Source: Nocardiopsis metallicus (lineage in GTDB: Bacteria; Actinomycetota; Actinomycetes; Streptosporangiales; Streptosporangiaceae). Taken from it: a DNA stretch of 64,000 nucleotides. The translations under genes were made by a program, and so were the position numbers. Below are positions 8,667-17,256 of this stretch, one piece after another; the stretch's first letter is position 1; the number at the start of each line of letters is the position of its first letter. The stretch covers positions 868,001 through 932,000 of the forward strand of contig NZ_JACHDO010000001.1 of the NCBI RefSeq assembly GCF_014201115.1, given 5' to 3'. The notes beneath the pieces are model-generated. The model had not been told where the DNA came from. It did not search any database and saw only the letters and a program-made list of their open reading frames with translations.

Positions 8667-9463
8667 GCGCGGACCCCGGGAACGCGGCGGAACGTGAACG
8701 CTGGGCCCAGGATCTGGCCGAGCTCGCGGGACGGCTCAACCCCACCGCCGTCCGGCGATGGGCCGGCGTCCTGGTGGAGTGCGCTGGTCCCGGGCAGGCT
8801 GAACGCGTTCTGCTCGACGCCCATCCGGTGGCGGGCATGGGTCACCACGCCGCCCGACTGGCCCGGCTCTGGGATCTCCGCCCTCACTTGAGCGGCGACG
8901 CCCTGGGCTTGGCCCTGCTCGGCGCGGCCGCCGCCGCGGAGAGGGCTGACCAGCGCCGTTCCAGCGTCGTGGCGAGCGGCCCCTCCGGCGGCTCCGCCCT
9001 GTACAAGAGCGCCGCACGCACCACTGGAGCCGCCCTCGAAGAGGTGATCCGCTCGGCACGCAAGCGGCTGCTGGTGGTGAGCTACGCCCACCACCCCTCG
9101 ACCCGCATGGTGGAGGAGCTCACCGTGGTGGCCGAACGCGGGGTGGTGGTGGACGTACTGCTGGAGGAGAAGACCGGGGCGCTGAAGGCGTTCGAAGCCC
9201 CCTTCTCGCACATGACCGATCGGGTCCGGCTGTGGCGGTGGCCCGAGGAACGCCGCGGCGCGAACGGGTCGGCGTCCATGCACGCCAAACTGGTCGCCGC
9301 TGACACCAGCAAGGCGTTGGTGGGCAGCGCCAACCTCACCGGGCACGCCCTGCACCACAACATCGAAGTGGGGGTCCTGGTCCGCGACCCGACCCAGGTC
9401 AAGCGACTGGTGAGTCACTTCCGGTCCCTCATGGCACCAGACGGCTCCCTGGAACGCGTCTGA
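8663..9463 (+). CDS. drmC: DISARM phospholipase D-like protein DrmC
   Basis: 266 residues starting at the ATGA overlap with drmB. A single HKD catalytic motif is clear: SMHAKLVAADTSKALVGSANLT (~209-229), giving H-x-K, a D four residues on, and G-S-x-N. The N-terminal third is helical, as in other DrmC proteins. The family is a PLD-type nuclease or phosphodiesterase; DrmC is reported as dispensable or accessory in some DISARM systems. The protein ends with a helical stretch and a TGA, and its length is normal. It is the last clearly recognised member of the operon. Confidence 0.9.
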   Translation: MSADPGNAAERERWAQDLAELAGRLNPTAVRRWAGVLVECAGPGQAERVLLDAHPVAGMGHHAARLARLWDLRPHLSGDALGLALLGAAAAAERADQRRSSVVASGPSGGSALYKSAARTTGAALEEVIRSARKRLLVVSYAHHPSTRMVEELTVVAERGVVVDVLLEEKTGALKAFEAPFSHMTDRVRLWRWPEERRGANGSASMHAKLVAADTSKALVGSANLTGHALHHNIEVGVLVRDPTQVKRLVSHFRSLMAPDGSLERV

Positions 9464-9599
9464 CCCGATCCTCTTCCGTCTCCCCGGACGTGATTCCTCG
9501 ACAGGGGCGAATCTGAGATTTTCCTGATTCTCGGACTTGCCGGGTGGCCAAACAGGGCATTCTGTTATGGCTATCCAGATTTCACCCCCTAAGGATCAA

Positions 9600-11432
9600 A
9601 TGAGCAACTCTCCTGCCGGTCAGGATTTCGGTCTTGATGTCCAGTTTCTCGACGGTGCTCCTTCGCACTTGGTGGATATCGCTCGCCGGTACTGGGATCT
9701 TCGTGGCCTGGACGAAGCGGGCGTCTACCCTCTATGGCGGACGCCCGTGCGAGAGATCGACACCAACGGCTGGGGCGGCCGACACCATCTCCTGGCGGCC
9801 GCAGCGAGCAGGGCCGTGGTCAAAGGGTATTTTTGCCCCTCGTGCGAGGAAGAGTTCTCCCTGCCGAACCGGACCGCGTTGAACCAGATCCTCTCCGGTG
9901 ACACCAGGGTGGTCTGTGTGAACTGTCATCCCACCCTGATCGAGGAAGCGGAAGAATACCGGAACCCTGATGCCGCAGCTCTTCGCCGGGCCGAACGGCG
10001 GCGAGAAAAACAATCGCTGAACGAGGCCTACGCCGACGCAGAGGAGCATTGGATCAAGGCGCATCGGGAAGTTCTGGGAAAAGAGTTCGCTCTTCACCAT
10101 CACCCAGAAGAGGACTTCCCGGAGCTCGATGTTCGATGGGAGCTCGCCGCGCTCACCGTGGTGCGCAACGCCACCGAGGGCGGGATCATCAACATCAGGG
10201 ACCATCCGGAGCTGTCCGTGCTCTCACCCGGCGGTGAAGACGCGGACGTGATGGAGGCCTTGCGCCGCCACGGGGTGCTTCACGTCCACCCGTCGACCGC
10301 GGTGAGCTCACAGCTGTGGAGGATCACTGCCTTCGGCGATGCCGTAGCTGCAGCCGGGGGAGACCTGGACGACCTTCCCACACCTGAGCTGAAAGGCTCC
10401 TACTATCCGCTGACGACCCGGTTCTACGTACCGTACGGTGATGATGTTCGGGCGGCGGTGGAGTCAGCGGGTACGCGACTCCTGCGCCGTCTGGCACGGG
10501 TCTTCAAGGACCATCGGCGCTTCGCCGCCCTGGAAGGGCTTCTCGCCGAGGTGATCGCCAAGGAAGCCGTGCGCTACTTCGACTACAAGTTGAAGGAGCA
10601 CAACCTGCCCGCAATTCCGGAGGAGAAACGGCCCCGGCTGCGGGAGGCGGCGGACAAGCTCGCCCGGGTTCGATGTCTTGGACAGCTCTACTTCGCCTGC
10701 TGGGCCGCGACCCGGAACGCTGCCGCCGCTGCCCGACGAACCCCTCGCGCCCCTATGGTGAACATGACCGAGTACGGGCTCAAGAACTTCGAGGATATCG
10801 TCCAGGTGATGGTCCGGGACGACACCAAATACGCGAAGGTTTTCAGGGAAGAAGTCAAGTTCCCGCTATCGGCCATGACTCGGACCCTGTTCCACACGGT
10901 CTTGGACATGCACCCGATGGAGACCGGTCTGGCGCAGATCAGGGAGATGCGGCCCGCGCGGACCGTCCCTGTTCGGAATGAGGTCCCCGAACCAGGACCG
11001 GTATCCCCGGCGAGGGAACCAGAGCCCGAGCTCGTCCATCCGGAACTGGAGGAGAAGGAATTCCCTTCCGTCGAACTCCAGGCCCGTCGGTTGGCGGACG
11101 CGCCCGAGTCGTGGTCGTCGCAGGATTTCGCCGTGGCGTTTCAGACCGTGCGCGAGGACATTTCGCTCGTCTGGGATACGGACCACCCCAGCCACTCCAC
11201 CCTTCAAGTGGCCGCGGGAGCACTGGAAATGCACCTGCTCCAACTCGGCACCTACCTCAAGGAGCGAGAATCCGTCCTGGCGATGGTGCTCGCAGCCGGT
11301 CTGTACAGGGAACTGATCGGAGCCCGTCCAAACGCACTACCTTCCGGAAGGGTGGTCGTGGGTTTGCTGGTGGAAGCCCTCGTTCGCCGTGGGCCGGAGG
11401 AGGGCCCCGTAGCTGAGGGCGGCGCTGAGTGA
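9600..11432 (+). CDS. Unrecognised zinc-ribbon protein downstream of drmC
   Basis: 610 residues from ATG 9600, chosen for AAGGA at 9591-9595; in-frame ATG 9567 is an alternative. An N-terminal region (~65-112) has CPSC...CVNC, a probable zinc ribbon, next to a W-R-T-P-V-R motif. A charged helix follows (~125-165), then a mixed alpha/beta middle part, then a Pro/Glu-rich linker (~465-495) and a helical C-terminal domain. I recognise no named family. It follows drmC by 136 bp on the same strand and its third-codon GC is somewhat lower than in the drm genes, which fits acquired DNA. A DISARM accessory or a separate defence gene are both possible. Confidence 0.75.
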   Translation: MSNSPAGQDFGLDVQFLDGAPSHLVDIARRYWDLRGLDEAGVYPLWRTPVREIDTNGWGGRHHLLAAAASRAVVKGYFCPSCEEEFSLPNRTALNQILSGDTRVVCVNCHPTLIEEAEEYRNPDAAALRRAERRREKQSLNEAYADAEEHWIKAHREVLGKEFALHHHPEEDFPELDVRWELAALTVVRNATEGGIINIRDHPELSVLSPGGEDADVMEALRRHGVLHVHPSTAVSSQLWRITAFGDAVAAAGGDLDDLPTPELKGSYYPLTTRFYVPYGDDVRAAVESAGTRLLRRLARVFKDHRRFAALEGLLAEVIAKEAVRYFDYKLKEHNLPAIPEEKRPRLREAADKLARVRCLGQLYFACWAATRNAAAAARRTPRAPMVNMTEYGLKNFEDIVQVMVRDDTKYAKVFREEVKFPLSAMTRTLFHTVLDMHPMETGLAQIREMRPARTVPVRNEVPEPGPVSPAREPEPELVHPELEEKEFPSVELQARRLADAPESWSSQDFAVAFQTVREDISLVWDTDHPSHSTLQVAAGALEMHLLQLGTYLKERESVLAMVLAAGLYRELIGARPNALPSGRVVVGLLVEALVRRGPEEGPVAEGGAE

Positions 11433-11532
11433 CAATGCTCCTCCTCACTCAAGTCTGACAGGCGGGGCCTCCTGAATCTCCCAGGCCAGGTATGCCTCGG
11501 GGCCTCGCCGATCTCGATCTTGTTGCCGGGCA

Positions 11533-12036
11533 GTTCATGACGAGAAGAAGCTGCGGGCCTTCAACGGCGACTAGGTCCACGCCCTGGACGTGGACGAGTT
11601 CGTCAAGTGCTGCGCCCCCTATCTGGAGGGTGAGGGGTGCCGTAGCGGCCGGAGGAGTTCGGCGCGGATGCGTTCGCGCAGATCGTTCCGCTGGCGTAGA
11701 GCCGGGTGGCGGTGCTCAGCGAGATCCTGCCCAACGTGGACTTCCTGTTCCTGGACTCGCCGGTCTTCGATGAGAAGAGCTGGGCCAAGGCTATGAAGCC
11801 CGGCATCGGTTCGGGGATGCTCACCGCCGCAATCGCCACCTACTCGGATGAGTCCCTGGACTGGGAGGCCGAAGCCCTCAAGGGAGCCCTTGAGCAGGCC
11901 GGGGCCGCCCAAGGGCTCAAGCTCGGCAAGGCTCCGGTCCAGGTCGCGGTGACCGGCCGTACGGTCGGGGCTGCCGCTTTCCGAATCGCTGGAGTTGCTG
12001 GGCAGGGAGCGCACGCTGGAGCGGATCAACGCCTGA
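11533..12036 (+). pseudogene. gltX: Decayed C-terminal piece of glutamyl-tRNA synthetase
   Basis: Three reading frames together spell the anticodon-binding end of bacterial GltX: HDEKKLRAFNGD-stop-VHALDVDEFVK..APYLE (in-frame TAG 11572-11574), then FAQIVPLA-stop-SRVAVLSEILPNVDFLFLD with TAG at 11697-11699, then DWEAEALKGALE...GLKLGK..VQVAVTGRTVG, then after another shift LELLGRERTLERINA and TGA 12034-12036. The catalytic Rossmann half (HIGH, KMSKS) is absent. It cannot make a working synthetase and must be a relic of a duplicate or transferred gltX. Confidence 0.85.
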
Positions 12037-12097
12037 CGGCCAAAGCCAGCCATGAGGCCGTCAACCGCACGGGCATGATTTCTAGCGGTGACGGATC

Positions 12098-12679
12098 TCA
12101 AGGAACGACCATGGGCTGCGTGCGGCGGTGCTGAACGGGATGGCCGTCGGTTCGGTGTTGGTGAGCGGTCCGGGGCGCGGACAGCGCACTCCACGTCTCC
12201 GGGAAGGCCAGGGACAACTCCTCGGCCACGGCCCGCCCGTCGATGAGGACGCTCTCGCCTCCGTGGTGCGCTGGAGTCAGGCACATGAGCATGAGGAGGT
12301 GTGGTGGTCTCGGTAGGCACGACCGCTCCGTGTGCGGGAGGAGTTCGGAGTCGGTGAATCCGAGTTGGCCGGCCCCGGGGCTCCCGTCCCGCGCGTGCAG
12401 CAGGGTCAGGCCGTCGGGGCCGCTGTCCGGGTGCGGGTAGAGGACGGCCAGATCACGCACCAAGTCGGCGAAGCCGGGGTTGCTGGGGATCTCGCTGAAC
12501 GTTGCCAGATCCCGATCACGTAGGGCGGATACCAGATGTGGGTGGAGGTCGGTTCTGCGCGGGTCGACTCGGTGCCGTTCGAAGGGAGTGTCGGTGTCGA
12601 TGGGCAGGGGAGGTGTCGTCTTGTGCACACCGCTCAGCTTCACGAATGCCGGGTGATGAGGCCAGTGACAATCTGTCAA
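12098..12679 (-). pseudogene. Truncated TauD/TfdA-type Fe(II)/2-oxoglutarate dioxygenase
   Basis: The minus-strand frame matches the first half of TauD-like oxygenases: FADLVRDLAVLYPHPDSGPDGLTL, then GFTDSELLPHTERS, PPHLLMLMCLTPAHHGGESVLIDG and FPETWSALS. The frame then diverges and stops near the decayed gltX end. The C-terminal half, with the distal iron-binding His and the 2-oxoglutarate Arg, is missing. The protein is therefore most likely non-functional. It may be left over from a natural-product or amino-acid hydroxylase gene. Confidence 0.65.
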
Positions 12680-12751
12680 GGCGCGAGCTGCCCGGGACCG
12701 GGTGCGCGCCTGCTGGCTTCACTACCGTAGCTACCGCTGATCTTCTCATGG

Positions 12752-13141
12752 ATGCTGCGGGGCCGAGCGGAATCCTCTTCACCCCCTTCTCCCTGCGCGA
12801 AGTGCGTGTGCGAGGGCTGCTGGGAACCGGGCGCGCATCTGCGGCAGCGGAACTGGCCCGGACACGTCCAGGGGCGGGAGAGGCAACGGAGCCTCAACGG
12901 GGCGGCTATCGAAGCCGTCACCTTCGCCGACGCGCTGTCCGAGGTCGGGGACCTCACCAGTGCGCAGACTTTGTACAGCGAGGCGTTGTGCCTTGCCACA
13001 CGTCTTCGATTGCCGCACCAGATTCAGCGCGTGGTGCGGAGCACCGCCAAACCCGAGCTCGAAGAAGTTCTGGCCGATGCCTTGGCACGCTTGCACGACC
13101 TCACCCGGCATCGAACAACGGCCGGTTCGCTCTCTCGTTGA
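12752..13141 (+). pseudogene. Fragment resembling a TPR-containing regulator C-terminus
   Basis: From ~12905 the frame reads AIEAVTFADALSEVGDLTSAQTLYSEALCLATRLRLPHQIQRVVRS, a TPR-like helical repeat as seen at the C-terminus of actinomycete regulators. The upstream part of the same frame is Cys/Ser/Arg-rich and does not look coding. It is probably a remnant, in line with the decayed genes beside it. Weakly supported. Confidence 0.35.
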
Positions 13142-13338
13142 TACGGCGCCACAGGCTGACTGAGACGAAGAGAGAAGGGAGAGACCTCAGCCGATCGCCG
13201 GAGATCAACGTCCTGAGCGCGGCCCGTCCGTGCGGATGACGACTGGGTTCCGCAGAACAGCGCCGAAACGGTCAGGTGGCTGTCCGGAAGCGGTCACATC
13301 TGGCTCATCGGTAGCATGCGCCGTTAGCGTGACCGGAT

Positions 13339-15507
13339 GTGAGCGAAACTCGACCCCCTCGTGACTACTCCACCCACATTCGGGACTGCGCCAATCTGGT
13401 CGACCGCCTGTACGCCCGCGGTCCGGAGCGGGTGGGTGTGGAGCTGGCCGAGCACGTACCCGGCTCAGCCGATCCGTCGACCGGGCCCGGAGCACTGCGC
13501 AGGCTCCTGCTCACACGTGCCCGGCTGCTCACACACTCCCGGAACCGGGATGAGGTCGCCTGCACCCTGCACCGTATCCTCGCCTTCGAGTCGCGAGCGG
13601 CGGCATGGCTGACCGGTGTGGAGGAGTCACTGCCCCCAGTACGACTGTCCGGCCGGGGACCCGACGTGGCACCGGTCGACGGGCGGCTGCTCCGTGTTCT
13701 CACCGGCCAGAAGGCTCCCGCGGTATCGGTCGACTGGTCACCCGACGGGACGTACCTGGCCGCGGTCGGCTCCTACGACGCCACCGTGATGATCTGGGAC
13801 AGCCGTACCGGGGAGGAGCACCGCCGCCTGCGCATCCCGGGCGCCGCGTTGGACGCGGTGCTGTGGAGTCCCGACGGGCGCCGACTCGCGGTCCTCGGTA
13901 AGAGCGACCGATTTCGCGACGTGGGCGAGCACAGTGCCGACGACATCCACGGTTGGGAGAACCGAGTCGAAACCGTGCGTACTCTGCTCGTCTACGACAC
14001 CGAGACCTGGGAGGAGCATGCCGCCACTCCCACGGCACCGCAGTTCTGGTACGGCGACCGCCCGGTCATCACCTGGTCACCGGACGGCAGGGTCCTCGCC
14101 GTCGGCGAGGACATCGGGGTGCGTCTGTGGTCAGTGGACGGAGGGGAGGAGCTCCCGTGGCTCATTCCGGGTGCGGCGGTTCGGCAGATCCTCGGCCTGC
14201 ACTGGCATGGCACGGCAGGCCTGATCGCGCTGGCCAAGGGGCGTGATCCGGTTCCAGGGGGCAACCCTTCTGTGCCGGACAGTGTCCTGGTGACATGGTC
14301 CGACCCCACTCACGACCCCGGGTTCCACTCATGGGCGAGGGGCGTACCGTGGTATCTCACGTCCGGGGTGCGCTGGCACCCCGAAGGCGAACTCGCCTGT
14401 GTGACCTCAAGAAACGGGACGTCCGTGTGCGACCCCGGGTCCGGAAAGGTCCTGTGGCGCTCAGAACACGGACTCGGCGAGCCGCGCACGAGGGCGGTGG
14501 AGTGGTCCCCTGACGGCGGTGTTCTCGCTGAACTCCAGTCCCAGGAACAAGGGTGGTCCCGGATCGTCCTGTGGGACGTGGGGGGCGACGGCACCCTCAC
14601 CCCACGCGGCCGGATCGAGTGCGCTCCGGAGGAGACCACGGCACTGTCCTGGTCCCCTGGAGGGGAGGTGATCGCCACCGCTGGATCGGCCGGAGTACGC
14701 CTGTGGGTTCCGCGGCCGGGGGAGGACGACAGCCCGGGGAGCCTCTTGCCCCGTCTCACCTCTCCCGTCTGGAGTCCTGATGGCGCGCACGTGGCGTTGT
14801 GGTCCGGTCGTCGGTGGTACGTGGCCGACGCGCGAGATCCGCGAAACGCCGAAGCGGCTGGGGACGAGTGCCCTTTTCCCCACGACGGCACCGAGGAAAC
14901 ACGGGAGCTGATCGAGGCCGCCCGCCACGAGGGGCAGGACTACGACCCGTACACCAGCATGTACGGCCACCACGCCCCGGACGCGGTCAGCCCGGGGAGA
15001 GGGCTGTACGCGCTCGCGGGCGGCCTGGCGCCCATCAGGATCTTCGACCTGCTCAGGGGAGGCAGTCGTCAGCTCAGCGGTTCCAAGCCTGAGGGGCGAT
15101 GGGTCTTGGTCCGTTTCAACCCTGGAGGCGACCGGCTCGTCACCGTGCAGCAGCGCACCGTCACCTTCGAACGGGACGGCGACTGGGTGCAGGAGTCCGT
15201 TCTGACTCTGTGGGACGTTGTAACGGGCGAGCAACGTGCGTGCTCGAGGTCCACGGCGGACCTCAGACGGGGCGAGAGGACAGACGACCCGAACGACCTG
15301 GCCGTCGGCAGGGACCACGTGGTCTGGTGCGGCCGCGACGGCGTGGTCGCCCTGCACGACGCCCACACCCTGGAGCCCCTCAGCAGGGTGAGGGTGTCCG
15401 GGGCCCTGGGCCAGGTGGTGTTCTCCCCCGATGAGGGCGCCGTGGCCGTGACCGGAAACGCCGGAGTCCGGGTGTTCGACGTGGTCGGCGGCGTCGCCCG
15501 CCGGTAG
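13339..15507 (+). CDS. WD40 repeat protein
   Basis: 722 residues from GTG 13339. The first ~110 residues are helical (Arg-rich, ...LLLTRARLLTHSRNRDEVACTLHRIL). The rest is a beta-propeller of WD40-type blades; repeats such as AVSVDWSPDGTYLAAVGSYDATVMIWD, VLWSPDGRRLAVLG, ITWSPDGRVLAVG..GVRLWS, ALSWSPGGEVIATAG..GVRLW and VVFSPDEGAVAVTG..GVRVFD are spaced through it. No enzymatic domain, signal peptide or membrane segment is visible, so it is probably a cytoplasmic scaffold. It stands alone, with decayed DNA upstream. Confidence 0.82.
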   Translation: MSETRPPRDYSTHIRDCANLVDRLYARGPERVGVELAEHVPGSADPSTGPGALRRLLLTRARLLTHSRNRDEVACTLHRILAFESRAAAWLTGVEESLPPVRLSGRGPDVAPVDGRLLRVLTGQKAPAVSVDWSPDGTYLAAVGSYDATVMIWDSRTGEEHRRLRIPGAALDAVLWSPDGRRLAVLGKSDRFRDVGEHSADDIHGWENRVETVRTLLVYDTETWEEHAATPTAPQFWYGDRPVITWSPDGRVLAVGEDIGVRLWSVDGGEELPWLIPGAAVRQILGLHWHGTAGLIALAKGRDPVPGGNPSVPDSVLVTWSDPTHDPGFHSWARGVPWYLTSGVRWHPEGELACVTSRNGTSVCDPGSGKVLWRSEHGLGEPRTRAVEWSPDGGVLAELQSQEQGWSRIVLWDVGGDGTLTPRGRIECAPEETTALSWSPGGEVIATAGSAGVRLWVPRPGEDDSPGSLLPRLTSPVWSPDGAHVALWSGRRWYVADARDPRNAEAAGDECPFPHDGTEETRELIEAARHEGQDYDPYTSMYGHHAPDAVSPGRGLYALAGGLAPIRIFDLLRGGSRQLSGSKPEGRWVLVRFNPGGDRLVTVQQRTVTFERDGDWVQESVLTLWDVVTGEQRACSRSTADLRRGERTDDPNDLAVGRDHVVWCGRDGVVALHDAHTLEPLSRVRVSGALGQVVFSPDEGAVAVTGNAGVRVFDVVGGVARR

Positions 15508-15715
15508 CGGGTTCCCGGGGCGTCCGGACGGCTTCCCCGTCCCCGCCCCTCCGACTCGCGGAGGACCTGCCCGGCAACGCGCGCCGCCGGGCAAGGGAGT
15601 CGTGTCGTCGCGGCCACAGGAGAGTGACCACCGCCGGGGTACCTGCTGGCGGCCTCCCCGGGAGAAGGTGGCTTCGGCCCTTCCAGCCCGGAGCCGTCCC
15701 TTCCCCGGAGGTCGT

Positions 15716-16495
15716 GTGGAGCACAGCAAGAGGTGTGAGGAGGCCACCAGGCCCAGGTGTGTCTGTTCCACCTGCGGAGGAAGTGATCACGGATGGTCCG
15801 GACACCTGGAGAGGGCTCGTAGGGGCGCAGAAGGGATCAGGGAACTGCGCGAGCCCGCCGAACGGGTCTGGTGGGAGCAACGGCGTCGGTTCCAACAGAA
15901 CGGGCGGCGGACACCGACCACGTACCTGCGGCAGGCCGGCGGCGGCGTGGCCGTCGCCTCCGTCGTTGCCTGGCTGGCGGACGACAAGCAGGCCGTGGAG
16001 CGGATCGACGAACTCGGTCGCCTGGTCAAGGAGGACGTGTTTCACGGCAGGTTGCGCGAGTTCGCACGGGAGCGGGCCGAGAAGGATCCGGCCTTCACCG
16101 AGTACGGTCGCGCGCTGGCGGGGCACTTCTGGTGTGACCTGCTCGTTGAGATCGTCAACGCCTTGGATCGGGGCGCCGAGCTGACGGGCAGGGTCCCCCG
16201 CGAGGTCGCGGACGCGGTGTTGGAGCACGAGGACGTCGCTGACTGGGGCCCGGTGCGCAGAAGGCTCGCCCAGGAGGCGCTGGTGTTCCTCTGGAAGGGA
16301 TTACAGCTGCTCCTGGGGACTGACTTGAGAGTTCTGGTCCTGCAGTCGCGCATCCTCGCGGTTCTCATCTGCCCCGACCCGGGAAGCCACCCCCGCGTCG
16401 CCCGGAGCTGTCTGAGGCCGTTGCTGGGAGGAGCCCTGCGCGATCACCTCACCGTTGACGTCAACCCCGAGTGGCTCTGGGCCGACCGTTCCTGA
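15716..16495 (+). CDS. Hypothetical helical protein
   Basis: The frame is open from 15602; I chose GTG 15716 because GGAGG lies 5-9 nt before it, giving 259 residues. Coding character is clear only from ~15840 (LREPAERVWWEQRRRF onward), so a later start is possible. Segments such as YLRQAGGGVAVASVVAWLADDKQAVERIDELGRLVKEDVFHGRLREFARERAEKD are helical and charged. A hydrophobic stretch near the end (LVLQSRILAVLICPDPGSHPRVARS) follows. I do not recognise the family. It lies ~200 bp after the WD40 gene, same strand. Confidence 0.55.
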   Translation: MEHSKRCEEATRPRCVCSTCGGSDHGWSGHLERARRGAEGIRELREPAERVWWEQRRRFQQNGRRTPTTYLRQAGGGVAVASVVAWLADDKQAVERIDELGRLVKEDVFHGRLREFARERAEKDPAFTEYGRALAGHFWCDLLVEIVNALDRGAELTGRVPREVADAVLEHEDVADWGPVRRRLAQEALVFLWKGLQLLLGTDLRVLVLQSRILAVLICPDPGSHPRVARSCLRPLLGGALRDHLTVDVNPEWLWADRS

Positions 16496-17042
16496 CGGCA
16501 TGGCCGCGGTCACACCGCCGCGCCTGGTCCCGCCCCGCTCGCGTTCGACCACATCGCGTGATGGGCGCTACGGGGAGGACTCCGGTGTACACGCGCAGGG
16601 CAGGGCCCTGCCCTCTGTATGGCCGAGAGCGGTGAGGACCCTGCCGTCACGAACCCCACCACCGGATCAAACAGGTGGGGCGTCGGGCGGGAAAGTCGGC
16701 CCAGGTGGAAACTGCTTCTGCGGCACTTTCGGTAGGGCGGTCGATGGTCCGGCCTGAGCGCATGGGGCGTGGCGCACCAGATCCACCAAGCCGTGCCGGT
16801 TGTCCTTAGGGCCGAAGTGAGCTAGCCGGACAGGAGTCGTTCGCACGGGTCGGTTCCACCTCTTTCCGACCGCCGGGAGGCTCAGGGGAGCCCCTCCTGG
16901 CCGGTACCGGTCACCGGGTGTCCGATTAGGGACTATCAGCCGCTGGCTCGATCCCGCGCCCTCGTAGGATCGCCCCCAAAGAGCGCAGAAACCGCGTGAC
17001 CGGGACGGGCGACGGCTGCGCACGCGAGGCGGAAAGGGGTTC
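16496..17042. other. Gene-free interval with an 18-bp palindrome
   Basis: No frame here shows coding bias or a recognisable protein. At 16597-16614 there is a perfect 18-bp palindrome (AGGGCAGGG and its complement), which could be an operator or a short hairpin. Otherwise I see nothing definite. Confidence 0.5.
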
Positions 17043-17256
17043 GGTGCACGCCACACCGGAGCGGATCGCCGACAGGTACGAAGCCGTCGACACCATCGGT
17101 ACCGGGGGTCCGAGGCGCCTCCGGAGGGGCTGCGCCCGGAGGGGCTACGGCACCGTCCACGAACCGCTCGCGGCCCGTACCAAGGTCCGAGGCCACCGGC
17201 GCGTGTCCTGGCCCGCCGATCCGGGGCCGTTCCTAGTGCAATCGGGTATCGCATGA
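17043..17256 (+). pseudogene. Ser/Thr kinase N-lobe-like fragment coupled to helR
   Basis: From GTG 17043 the frame reads PERIADRYEAVDTIGTGG...GYGTVHE, resembling the glycine loop of PknB-type kinases (RY.l...iG.GG.G.Vy.). A duplicated Arg-rich insert (CCGGAGGGGCT occurs twice, 17120-17130 and 17137-17147) splits the loop. There is no VAIK lysine or catalytic lobe. The stop TGA overlaps the helR ATG (ATGA), so this short frame may act as a translated leader. It is probably the relic of a kinase gene. Confidence 0.45.

Noticed and set aside
17000..17252. Rifamycin-associated element before helR
   Set aside because: I looked for a GGGGCTT...AAGCCCC-type inverted repeat; only GGAGGGGCT direct repeats were present.
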